In this document: positions 16,416-24,426 of the stretch, piece by piece
Numbering within the stretch: position 1 is the stretch's first letter
Layout: each line of letters starts with the position of its first letter
Source of the DNA: a virus
Length of the DNA stretch: 35,920 bases
Strand: one strand, 5' to 3'
Virus record (IMG/VR): IMGVR_UViG_3300042914_004234
Span: 1-35,920 of that record
The notes under the pieces: model-generated
What the model was told of the DNA's origin: nothing
What the model saw: only the letters and a program-made list of their open reading frames with translations
Database searches by the model: none
Program-made: the position numbers and the translations under genes

Positions 16416-16452
16416 CCTTTTCCACAAATCGCATCTATACTCGGTGAGTCCC

Positions 16453-18474
16453 ATGCGAAACCTCTACCTCCCGAAGCCCGTGTACAACATCCCCTCCTTC
16501 GTGAAGGAGGCGGCGGCGCTGGTGCCCTTGTCGGAGCACACGGAGAGCTGGCCGGAAGAGATTCTCCGGGAGGTGCACAAGCAGCTCCCTTACGTCGCGG
16601 ACTACAACCTCGACGTCGAGATGAGCCGCATGGACGCCGAGCTCGGGTACGCCTTCGGGCACGTGACCGTCAGCGGGCGGTCCGAGGTCACCCCCCGACC
16701 TGGGGCCGAGTCCTTCTCCGGAGTTCAGAAGGTCCGGATCCCGCTCATCGTGAAAGAGCGGAAGCTGTACCCGCTCGACACGCTGGTCACTTCCGATGCG
16801 GTGATGCTGCCCCTGACCGAGTCCCGTCTCCGTCAGGCGCTGTTCCGCCCCCAGATGTTCGACGTGACGGCGACTCCCCCTGCCGACCGCAGCTTGATGT
16901 CGCAGCTCTATCCGCCGTACCGCCAGAACCTGGGCGCGATCTCCGCGGGTAGCGCCGGCGGCGACATGCACCTCGTGGGCAAGATGGCGTCGGAGAGCTC
17001 GGCAAAGCTGCGGGAGCAGATCGAGGCGGCCCTCGAAGCCAAGAAGAACGCCGGCATCCCCAACTCGTCGAATCCCAAGGCTCCCGCCGGTCCGTCCATC
17101 AAGCAGCAGCTGCAGAAGTCCGCGTCCCTCCTCGAGGCGATCCAGTCCCAGGTTCCGCCCGAGCTCGTCATCGAGGTGGCCCCCCTGCTCGTGGGACTGA
17201 CCGAAAAGAACGCGGCAGCTGCCCAAGCCGTGGCGGCCATCACCCGGTTCGAGTTCGCGCCGGACCCGGAGAAGACCGCGGGTGACCGTCCGGAGATCGA
17301 CGTCTGGCAGGTGCGCCAACTGGACGATGGTGACGGCTACGTGCTGAAAGTCGCGGACGTCACTGGAGGTGTCTCCGAGTCCGTGATCGACCGGCGACAG
17401 CTGGTGAGCCTCCTCGGCGCCAAGATCGCGATGGAGGTCGACACTGCGGGGGCTGTCACTGGGGCCACGTCGGAGTCCGAGGCTCCTGCCGACGAGCCCG
17501 AGGCCTCGGTCATCACCGAGGCGGGCACGTACAAGGTCATGGACCTCCAGGGGAAAGAGGTGACGGGCCTCGTGTTCCCGAACCTCCTCGATCCGACGAG
17601 TGGCAAGGCGGTGCCGAGCGCCTTGTTCCTGAACGGATCGATCACCGCGTACCAGCCTGACATCGTCGGAGTGCGGGCGGGGGACGTCACCGAGCCCCCT
17701 ACTGGGGAGCCCGGCGGCATGGGTGCGTGGTACATCCCGGACGGCCCGGACGGCCCCACCATGACGATCCCGCTCAAGGTGCTGGGGCACCTACCCGGCG
17801 GTTTCCTCGTGGAGAAGGCGGATGGGGAGCAGGCCACAGTGGAGCTCCCGCCGAGTGCGAAGTTCGTGCCCTTCGGGCAATCCGACACGACGAGCCTGCT
17901 CAGTTCGGAGGAGTCTGCAGCCCTCGCGAAGAGTGCACAGCTCGGAGTCGAAATTCGGGCGAGCTCGTCCACCAACATTGAGTTGGCCCCGGTAGTCGGC
18001 ACGAAAGAGGCGGGGGCGCGGGAGCGGTACGACTACGACGGAGCGCTGTTCGAGCTTGCTCGAGCGGGCGTCCGGCTCGAAGAGGCTTCCACCAAGATCG
18101 CCTCGTCCCTGGCGGGAAACCAGACGACCTTCGTGGCAGCCCACCCCCGCCCGCGACAAGTGATGGCGGCGGAGAAGACTGCGGCGCCGGTGGCATCCGA
18201 GCTCCGACGCATCCTGGTCAAAGAAGCGGAGGACATCCCCGACCCCCAAGCGGTGGACACCGTCCTCTCCCTCGGGTTCATCACCCCGGACAACGAGGCC
18301 ACGTACATGTCGTACCTGCCGCAACTGGAAAGCGTACAGAGCAAGCTGTGCGAGCTCCTGATTGCGGCACGTGTGGGGCTTCGCCAGGTGTCGCCCACCC
18401 CGGTGGAGAAGTGCGTGCGTGCCCTCGAGGAAGTGATCGATGGCTTGAAGGTCATCGCATTTCGGAATAACTAA
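16453..18474 (+). CDS. Large unknown protein, probably virion-associated
   Basis: 673 residues from the ATG at 16453; a GTG three codons earlier (16444) is possible, but the GGTGAG it belongs to could instead be the ribosome site for the ATG. No named domain is recognised. N-terminal 200 residues are soluble mixed alpha/beta, then a Lys/Ala helical stretch, then beta-rich segments with Asp/Gly turns (GGMGAWYIPDGPDGPTMTIP), then an acidic-basic helical C terminus. Several copies of the K-x-A-[S/A/G] motif occur (KEAA near 15, KMAS, KSAS, KTAG, KEAG, KIAS, KTAA), as in the capsid-side genes. Position between spike and terminase and this motif suggest a virion protein. Confidence 0.75.
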   Translation: MRNLYLPKPVYNIPSFVKEAAALVPLSEHTESWPEEILREVHKQLPYVADYNLDVEMSRMDAELGYAFGHVTVSGRSEVTPRPGAESFSGVQKVRIPLIVKERKLYPLDTLVTSDAVMLPLTESRLRQALFRPQMFDVTATPPADRSLMSQLYPPYRQNLGAISAGSAGGDMHLVGKMASESSAKLREQIEAALEAKKNAGIPNSSNPKAPAGPSIKQQLQKSASLLEAIQSQVPPELVIEVAPLLVGLTEKNAAAAQAVAAITRFEFAPDPEKTAGDRPEIDVWQVRQLDDGDGYVLKVADVTGGVSESVIDRRQLVSLLGAKIAMEVDTAGAVTGATSESEAPADEPEASVITEAGTYKVMDLQGKEVTGLVFPNLLDPTSGKAVPSALFLNGSITAYQPDIVGVRAGDVTEPPTGEPGGMGAWYIPDGPDGPTMTIPLKVLGHLPGGFLVEKADGEQATVELPPSAKFVPFGQSDTTSLLSSEESAALAKSAQLGVEIRASSSTNIELAPVVGTKEAGARERYDYDGALFELARAGVRLEEASTKIASSLAGNQTTFVAAHPRPRQVMAAEKTAAPVASELRRILVKEAEDIPDPQAVDTVLSLGFITPDNEATYMSYLPQLESVQSKLCELLIAARVGLRQVSPTPVEKCVRALEEVIDGLKVIAFRNN

Positions 18475-18479
18475 AAGGG

Positions 18480-19469
18480 GTGATCCGTCGCAGCCCGGCA
18501 GAGCGGTACCTCAAGTACCTGCTCTGCCTCCCCAGTACTCAGAGCATCCAGTACGTCCTCGAGCTGTGTGAGCTGAAGCAGATCGACTCGGTCGGGGAGG
18601 ACTACCTGCGGCGGTTGTCCCTGAGCCTCGAGCTGCCCATGAGCTTTGCGCCTCAGGACCCCCGGCATTGGGAGTCGCAGGCGACGTTGATGCGGCTTGG
18701 GATCTACGAGCTCTTCCAGCAAAGCTTGGACACCAAAGCGATGTGGGAAGTCCTGGAGTCCCCTCGCGCCAAGGAGTTTGTCGAGTCCATGGCGCTGCTT
18801 GGGGCTCCGACGGGTGTGGTGGCAGACCAGGTCACCTCGAAGTACGGGATTCAGTGCACGGAGGAATCCCTTCGGCTGTACCTGAAGTTCTTCTGGGACT
18901 TGACCCTGGTCGACTCTACCGAGACTCGCGCGCTGCTATCCCTGCGGTGGAAGACGACGAGCATGAAGCCGGTGGTGACCGGACGGGCACCGGACGGGTC
19001 CCCTATCACCCGGGATCATGACGCGGTTACTCACCTCGAGGCGCTTGGGAAGGCGATGCACGGGGATCCTCGGCACATTGCCTCGTCCCTGCCGTCCTCC
19101 CCGTACACTGCACTGGTGGCGCAAATGCGCATGGGGATGCTGCCGAACAAGCTCGATACCCGGAAGGCGTTGGAGACGGCCGAGAAGATGCTGGCGCTAC
19201 GTTTGCTCGAATCCGCGTCGGGGACCGGACCGTTCGATGCGGAGCGAGTAGGTCAGTGGTCGTCGAGCATCAAGAACGTGCGGGAAGTCATCTCCAACAT
19301 GTCGCCGCCGGAAGAGGCTCTCGCACGTCAGATCAACGCGTTCGCCATCGAGGTATCGAGTGACCCCGTGCCTGGTATTCACTCGTTGACGGGTGGGGAC
19401 CACACGACGCAGCTGCTCCCCGACAGTCTCTTGCAGGGCCATGGTGAGGACGATGGTGAAGTACCTTAA
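18480..19469 (+). CDS. Unknown helical protein
   Basis: 329 residues from a GTG at 18480 with AAAGGGG immediately before it and five bases after the preceding stop. The sequence is dominated by amphipathic helices without membrane segments or cysteine clusters. A central VVADQVTSKYGIQCTEESLRLYLKFFWDL stretch resembles a helix-turn-helix followed by a basic helix, but this is too weak to call DNA binding. The last 30 residues are Gly/His/Asp-rich and flexible. The following gene starts inside its 3' end. It probably belongs to the same transcript as the preceding large gene. Confidence 0.7.
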   Translation: MIRRSPAERYLKYLLCLPSTQSIQYVLELCELKQIDSVGEDYLRRLSLSLELPMSFAPQDPRHWESQATLMRLGIYELFQQSLDTKAMWEVLESPRAKEFVESMALLGAPTGVVADQVTSKYGIQCTEESLRLYLKFFWDLTLVDSTETRALLSLRWKTTSMKPVVTGRAPDGSPITRDHDAVTHLEALGKAMHGDPRHIASSLPSSPYTALVAQMRMGMLPNKLDTRKALETAEKMLALRLLESASGTGPFDAERVGQWSSSIKNVREVISNMSPPEEALARQINAFAIEVSSDPVPGIHSLTGGDHTTQLLPDSLLQGHGEDDGEVP

Positions 19470-19893
19470 TGAGCGCGTCGCCTCGGCGGAGGACTTGGCC
19501 CAGCTCGCCGCAGATGGCGCTCACGGGATCGACAACGTCACGGCTCCCCAGTTCAAGTGGGACAACCGGTACACGACGTTCGAGGCGGAGTACCACATCT
19601 GTGAGTACACGGGTGACGTGACCATCCACTTCTTCCCAAGCTCAGAGGACAGCACGTACTTGAGGGTCTGGGCCCAAGAATTCGGGCCCATGCTCGAGAC
19701 GTGTGTTCTACGAGAATGGCACCCCGACCCGTCCAGGTTCCGTGCGGCGTGGACCGAGGAGCTCAGCTCTTGGTGGCTTCGGGCGTACGGGTTTGGGCGG
19801 GGTCTTGGGGTGGAGGCTCTTCGCGAGAGGTTTTTTGATGCGTTGGACGCGGCCATGGACCTACGGTTAGCCCCACCTGCCAGGCGTGGTTGA
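19453..19893 (+). CDS. Unknown small protein
   Basis: 146 residues. I chose the ATG at 19453, preceded by GGTGAGGA and overlapping the previous gene by 17 bases; an in-frame ATG at 19441 is the alternative. The protein has a helical N terminus, a beta-rich centre with aromatic residues (FKWDNRYTTFEAEYHICEY) and a Trp-rich segment (EELSSWWLRAYGFGRG). No family recognised. Its last 131 bases overlap a minus-strand gene, so its C terminus shares coding DNA with that gene. Confidence 0.65.
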   Translation: MVKYLNERVASAEDLAQLAADGAHGIDNVTAPQFKWDNRYTTFEAEYHICEYTGDVTIHFFPSSEDSTYLRVWAQEFGPMLETCVLREWHPDPSRFRAAWTEELSSWWLRAYGFGRGLGVEALRERFFDALDAAMDLRLAPPARRG

Positions 19894-20116
19894 CCAGCCG
19901 GATGTCCCACGTGCGCAGCTTGACCCCAACTTCCCGGAGATGGTCACGCAGTACCGCGCGAAGCGTGTTGGTGTTGCACGTCCGTCGTACGACGAACCCG
20001 TACTCCCCTCCCCCGTCTTCCCCCTGCCTGGCGTACCGTCCAGCGGGGAGGAACTCCGCCCCAGCACGCTCTGCGGAGAGTAGTGCGGCTTCCACCTCAT
20101 TCTGGAACGGGACCAT
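19763..20116 (-). CDS. Unknown protein encoded antisense, upstream of the terminase
   Basis: 117 residues on the minus strand. About 85 N-terminal codons lie in the 241-base gap that would otherwise be empty between 19893 and the terminase. There, third codon positions are mostly G or C, as in other genes, and the protein looks globular: an N-terminal helix, then strands and a basic segment (VVRRTCNTNTLRAVLRDHLREVG). The C-terminal third overlaps the convergent neighbour and is Pro/Thr-rich, less gene-like. Its ATG is 18 bases from the divergent terminase start. No family recognised. A plus-strand frame in the same gap looks less protein-like. Confidence 0.55.
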   Translation of the reverse strand: MVPFQNEVEAALLSAERAGAEFLPAGRYARQGEDGGGEYGFVVRRTCNTNTLRAVLRDHLREVGVKLRTWDIRLVNHAWQVGLTVGPWPRPTHQKTSREEPPPQDPAQTRTPEATKS

Positions 20117-20134
20117 CTCCGGAGTATACCTCGG

Positions 20135-21964
20135 ATGAGCCAGCCTTTCTCAGCTTCTGACACGTTGGACGACGCAGACGAGGAGGTCCAGCTTCTCTCG
20201 GACGACGAGATGCGCCGCATCCACGAGGGCGAGGTATGGTTCCCCGAGCCCGAGCCCATCGAGTGGCTTTACGACGGTTCGGAGGAGGAAGACGCCGGAT
20301 TCCGCAGCACGGTTCCTCTCAAGCTGTCCGACTTCACCAAGTTCGCGTTCCGTCTGCCCTCGGGTGACACCGGAGAGTTCGCGCCGTTCTCCTTCGAGGG
20401 TCGGCGGCACATGCTTCGGATCTACGACACGTCCGCCAAGAAGATCCTCCTCATCTGCGCCCGCCAGACGGAGAAGAGCACGTCCCTTGGGAACAAGTCG
20501 ATCGGGCGGAGCTGCCTGATTCCTGGGCACAAGACGCTATACGTGTCGCCGTCCGCTCTGCAGTCCAAGACGTTCTCGATGGACCGTATCAAGGACCCCA
20601 TCGAGACGAGCGAGATTCTGAGGGGCTACACCACCAGGCACCTCAGCCAGAACGTATTCCAGAAGCAGTTCGTGAATCGCAGCCAGATCATGCTGCGTTA
20701 CGCGTTCCTCAACGCGGACCGGGTACGCGGTACGACGCCCTGGTCGATCATCCTCGACGAGTTCCAGGACTTCCTCGCGGACACCATCCCCGTCATCGAG
20801 CAAGCGTCCTCCCACGCTCCGGCGAACCACCGCACGTTCATGTACGCCGGGACACCTAAAGGGGCGGACAACCCCATCGAGTACCACTGGTCGGGGGTCA
20901 CCCGGCTAGGTAAGCCGATGTCCACGATGTGCGAGTGGGTGGTGCCTTGCGAGGGGTGCCGGCACTGGAACATCCTCGGCGAGAAAAACATCGGGAAGAA
21001 GTTCCTCATCTGTGAGCGGTGCGGGAAGCAGATCCACCCGCAACACGAGCGGGCCCAGTGGGCGGCAGGAAATGCGAACGCGGAGTACGAGGGGTACCGT
21101 ATCAACCAGCTGATGGTCCCGTGGCGAAAGTGGGACGACATCCTGGCGGACTACGGCAAGTACACCCGGGACAGGTTCTACAACGAGGTACTCGGAATCT
21201 CGTTCGACTCCGGTATCCGGCCCCTTACGCTCGCGGAGCTCAAAGCGAACTGCAACAGCAGCGTCAGTATGGCCGAGCTACGGCTCGAGGCGTTCCGCAA
21301 GCAGCTCATCTCCGACAATGCGCCCGTGTTCGCCGGAGTGGACTGGGGGCAGGACGGCTCGAGCTACACGGTTTTGACCTTGGCGACCTACGTCAACAAC
21401 CGGTTCCGCGTGTTCTTCATCCACCGGTTCGAAGGAGCGGACTTGGAGCCGGATGTCCAAGTGGCGAAGATCATCCGCATATGTAGGGCGTACCGCGTCA
21501 AGGTCATCGGCGTGGACTACGGCGCGGGGTACGTGCAGAACAAGCAACTCATCCATGCCTTTGGGGCGACGGTGGTGCAGCAGTACCAGTACGCGGTGCG
21601 TCTTCGAGCCAAGCTCGCTCGTGAAAAGAACAATCGACGCTGGATCGTGAACCGGTCGGAAATCATGAGCGACATGTTCTCCGCGCTCAAGAGGAAGAAC
21701 GTGTTCGAGCTGCCCCGGTGGGAAGAATTCGGGACACCCTACGGCCAAGACATCCGAAACATCTACACGGAGTACAACGACAAGCTGCGAATCATCGTGT
21801 ACCAGCACCGGCCGGACCGGCCGGACGACAGCTTCCACTCCATCACGTTCTGCTTCCTGGCATCGATGCTGGTTCGTCCACGCCCGGACATCATCACTCC
21901 GCGTCGTGAGCTTTTCCCCGAGCCGATCCTTTGGAGCTACGACGATGGTGCTTCTCAAGGTTGA
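20135..21964 (+). CDS. terL: Terminase large subunit
   Basis: 609 residues; the DNA-packaging ATPase and headful/end nuclease that docks on the portal. The N-terminal ATPase has a Walker A-like CARQTEKST at 108-116, with the terminase Arg and Lys-Ser but no glycine in the loop, and Walker B IILDE at 205-209. A zinc-binding insert follows with CxxC pairs at 272/275 and 293/296. The C-terminal RNase-H-like nuclease has Asp 403 (AGVDWGQDG), Asp 461 (VIGVDYGAG) and Asp 564/565 (RPDDSFHS). Length fits the family. The ATG at 20135 has GGAG ten bases upstream. Its 3' end overlaps a minus-strand gene by 71 bases. The assignment is secure from motif order and spacing. Confidence 0.93.
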   Translation: MSQPFSASDTLDDADEEVQLLSDDEMRRIHEGEVWFPEPEPIEWLYDGSEEEDAGFRSTVPLKLSDFTKFAFRLPSGDTGEFAPFSFEGRRHMLRIYDTSAKKILLICARQTEKSTSLGNKSIGRSCLIPGHKTLYVSPSALQSKTFSMDRIKDPIETSEILRGYTTRHLSQNVFQKQFVNRSQIMLRYAFLNADRVRGTTPWSIILDEFQDFLADTIPVIEQASSHAPANHRTFMYAGTPKGADNPIEYHWSGVTRLGKPMSTMCEWVVPCEGCRHWNILGEKNIGKKFLICERCGKQIHPQHERAQWAAGNANAEYEGYRINQLMVPWRKWDDILADYGKYTRDRFYNEVLGISFDSGIRPLTLAELKANCNSSVSMAELRLEAFRKQLISDNAPVFAGVDWGQDGSSYTVLTLATYVNNRFRVFFIHRFEGADLEPDVQVAKIIRICRAYRVKVIGVDYGAGYVQNKQLIHAFGATVVQQYQYAVRLRAKLAREKNNRRWIVNRSEIMSDMFSALKRKNVFELPRWEEFGTPYGQDIRNIYTEYNDKLRIIVYQHRPDRPDDSFHSITFCFLASMLVRPRPDIITPRRELFPEPILWSYDDGASQG

Positions 21965-22457
21965 GGTAGTACATGCCCCTCACCTTATCGACCACCGCCT
22001 CCGCGTCCGTAGTCTGGTGGTCCAGTTGCACCTGACCACCAGCCGCGAGAAAGGCCGTTTGCCGGCACACGTTTGCTGTGTGTTGCAGACGAGCGCGGAG
22101 GACGGGGTCTTCCGTTGCGATGTACATGCGACGAAACAGCTCGATGAACACGCCCCAGGGGCGGGATTCCCCCGTCAGCAGGGCGGAGAGTCTCCAGTAC
22201 GCATCCGTCACCCCCGCGAACGACTTGATGAGCATCTCAGCCACGTCATCCGGGAGGTGACCGCCCTTGCAGCCGTCGGTAGCCAGCTTCCGAAGGCGAC
22301 GGATCTCGTCCTCCTCCGTACTGAGTGGGGTGACGTCCAGGGCAAGGATGCGGAGGAGCCCATCGAGCATTGCGGCGTTCTGCCTGGACAGGTGAAGCGC
22401 GGTGGACACGTCGAGGAGGAGTTTTTTCGACTTTCTTCCGCTGGGCTGTTCTCGCAT
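21894..22457 (-). CDS. Unknown helical protein antisense to the terminase 3' end
   Basis: 187 residues on the minus strand, ATG at 22457 with AGGAA five bases upstream. It is the only good coding frame across 21965-22457. The sequence is mainly helical and charged (EEDEIRRLRKLATDG, DDVAEMLIKSF, AYWRLSALLTG, FIELFRRMYIATED) and ends in a basic tail (HHRRSSKGSARGK) that overlaps the last 71 bases of terL. It starts 20 bases from the divergent gene at 22478. The size and helical, basic-tailed character would be compatible with a small terminase subunit, but I see no helix-turn-helix that proves it. Confidence 0.72.
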   Translation of the reverse strand: MREQPSGRKSKKLLLDVSTALHLSRQNAAMLDGLLRILALDVTPLSTEEDEIRRLRKLATDGCKGGHLPDDVAEMLIKSFAGVTDAYWRLSALLTGESRPWGVFIELFRRMYIATEDPVLRARLQHTANVCRQTAFLAAGGQVQLDHQTTDAEAVVDKVRGMYYLNLEKHHRRSSKGSARGKAHDAE

Positions 22458-22477
22458 GGTATTCCTGGGGTACAGAG

Positions 22478-23692
22478 ATGAGCAGCAGATTCACGGACTT
22501 TTTGGACCGTCAGCAACGTCACTCCAAGCCGGTCAGCGGCTCGGAGTTGGAGTGCTTCGGGAAGTCTGCTGCTGCGGATTGGGTAGCGGGTAGGTTCCCC
22601 ACTGTCCACGACGCCGTAGTCTCGTCCGTAAAAGAGGCGCGCCTCTCTCCGGAGCAAGTGCGGCGTGTGGTGGAGTTCGCGAACATCAACTCGTACCTAA
22701 ACCTCTTCCGAAAAGAGGGTGGGGTCAACAAGTACATCGACTTCGGTGAAGCCGGGCCGGCGGACCCGTCGGATGTACTTCGGGACCTGAACGACGGTGG
22801 CAACACGGTGTCCGACATGGGAGGCAGCGAGAAGATGGGACAGATCACCCCGGAAGGGCATCACGTAGGTCAGGTCTCGGAGGCGCAGCTGTTTGCCGCC
22901 CTGTTCCCCGGTGCAGGTGCGGAGAAGACCGCGAGCGTGGAGGCACGCCTGGCGTCATCCACTGCCGAGCTCTGGGACGTTCACACGAAGCTTTCCCACG
23001 CCATCTCCGAGGCGCAGGGGCAGTTGGGGCTCCTGCAGCACTACGCGGCTCCTGCGGTGGAGGAGTTCACCTCGAACATCAAGGAAGCGACCCGCGCCGG
23101 GCACTCCTTGGGAGAGATCGTCTCCGTTCTGCAGCAGTTCGGGCAAGACGGCCACGTCAAGTCTGCGATGCTCGCCGTCATGCCCCGCTTGTCCTCGGAG
23201 GTGTTCCACACCTCGGAGGAGGTGGCCGAGAGCTTCCGAAAGGAGGCGTCGAGCGTGGGACGGCCGGACCCGGATCACCCGCTGGTCCAGTCGTTCCATG
23301 GCCTCGTGGCTTCCCTCGAGAAGCTGGCGAGCGCTCGGGAAGAGCTCGATGAGCTGACCGGGGCACAGGCTCGAGTCCGGGCACAGCTCAAGGTGGCGTC
23401 CGGTGGTCTCGTGGGGAAAGGGTGGCATGCTCTCAAGAGCACCGCGGACTGGGCCGGCAAGGGCGGAGAGGCCGCAGGGCGTGCGCTCTTCGGCGGAGAC
23501 GGAAAGGCGGTCGGGCACGCGGCTCGAGCTCTGACCTACGCTGCCCCCGTGGTGGCGGGTCACGAGGTGTACCGACGTGTCCTCAAGAACTCCCCCGTGA
23601 TGTCCGCTGCGAGGTCGGTCGTCCCTGGGACGAACGAGTACTACGCGGCTGAGATGGACGGCAACCCCTACGCCATGATGGGTGGATACTGA
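22478..23692 (+). CDS. Unknown virion-associated protein with repeated K-x-A motifs
   Basis: 404 residues from the ATG at 22478; the open frame extends upstream to 22370 but that part is antisense to the neighbouring minus-strand gene. The N-terminal 150 residues include a helix resembling those of capsid-associated proteins and a Gly/Asp-rich linker. The centre is a long helical region with KTAS, KEAT, KEAS, KLAS and KVAS motifs. A Gly/Ala-rich segment around 320-365 (AALTYAAPVV-type) may insert in a membrane. It ends in a Tyr/Met-rich tail (YAMMGGY). The stop overlaps the next start (TGATG). Function not recognised. Confidence 0.72.
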   Translation: MSSRFTDFLDRQQRHSKPVSGSELECFGKSAAADWVAGRFPTVHDAVVSSVKEARLSPEQVRRVVEFANINSYLNLFRKEGGVNKYIDFGEAGPADPSDVLRDLNDGGNTVSDMGGSEKMGQITPEGHHVGQVSEAQLFAALFPGAGAEKTASVEARLASSTAELWDVHTKLSHAISEAQGQLGLLQHYAAPAVEEFTSNIKEATRAGHSLGEIVSVLQQFGQDGHVKSAMLAVMPRLSSEVFHTSEEVAESFRKEASSVGRPDPDHPLVQSFHGLVASLEKLASAREELDELTGAQARVRAQLKVASGGLVGKGWHALKSTADWAGKGGEAAGRALFGGDGKAVGHAARALTYAAPVVAGHEVYRRVLKNSPVMSAARSVVPGTNEYYAAEMDGNPYAMMGGY

Positions 23693-24411
23693 TGAGCACC
23701 AAGTACCGTGACCTGCTGACACAGTACAACGAGTCCGCAACCGGCGCCGTGCACGAGTTCCTTGCTGCACGCAAGGAAGCCTCGGCCCGCAAGGTCCTGC
23801 AGAACTTCGCTACGGGCGTGGGGAACGCGACCATGGCCGGAGTTGGCGGGGCCATCGCGTCTGCCGCTGTCACTGGGGTGGCGATGGGTGCGCAAAAGGC
23901 GTATCAGGCGCTGACCCGGGAACGCGACATGCGGAACATGCTCGAGGCCAACGCGGAGTTGGCGGAGCACCACCAGAGCAACCCCAAGGGGTTCAACCTG
24001 GCGTACAACTCGCTCCGATCCATGAACCCCGAGTTCGCGTCCGACCCCGTCATCGCTGGCGCCTACATGCGGAAAGCCATGGAGAACCCTGGCGTCGCGG
24101 GCGGCATCTTCGGCGAGCTCGGGCTGCAGTCGAAGCGCACCCCCAACCGGTTCATGGACTCGATCCAGTCCAACGCAGCGTCCGCATTCCGGATGCCCCG
24201 GGAAGAGGGGCCCATGGAAGGTCGCCGCGGCCCGATCCCAATCGACTCGAACGCCGAGTTGACCCCCACGACCGTCACCGGTGAGGGCTACTCCCACGGG
24301 AAGGGGCGCATGCACGAGGGGCGCATGAAGGTGAAGGTCCACAAGGACCCGATGGGCCCCGGCGTGGGCGGTGGCGAGCGGTGGAACACCCACAAGCCGC
24401 GAGACTGGTGA
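23692..24411 (+). CDS. Unknown protein with one Gly/Ala membrane segment
   Basis: 239 residues; start overlaps the previous stop. After an N-terminal helix containing KEAS near residue 27 there is a glycine-zipper-like hydrophobic segment at about 42-68 (GVGNATMAGVGGAIASAAVTGVAMG), then a helical domain (about 80-150), then a basic Gly/Pro/His-rich C-terminal tail. No named family. The arrangement (K-x-A motif, one zipper helix, soluble tail) resembles the other membrane-active proteins of this window, which may act together at genome ejection. That functional link is inference. Confidence 0.7.
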   Translation: MSTKYRDLLTQYNESATGAVHEFLAARKEASARKVLQNFATGVGNATMAGVGGAIASAAVTGVAMGAQKAYQALTRERDMRNMLEANAELAEHHQSNPKGFNLAYNSLRSMNPEFASDPVIAGAYMRKAMENPGVAGGIFGELGLQSKRTPNRFMDSIQSNAASAFRMPREEGPMEGRRGPIPIDSNAELTPTTVTGEGYSHGKGRMHEGRMKVKVHKDPMGPGVGGGERWNTHKPRDW

Positions 24412-24426
24412 GAGGCTCGGGCCGCG

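Noticed and set aside
19886-20083. 65-codon plus-strand frame in the gap before terL
   Set aside because: No ribosome site, Pro/Ser-rich sequence. The minus-strand frame over the same bases has more gene-like codons and product.
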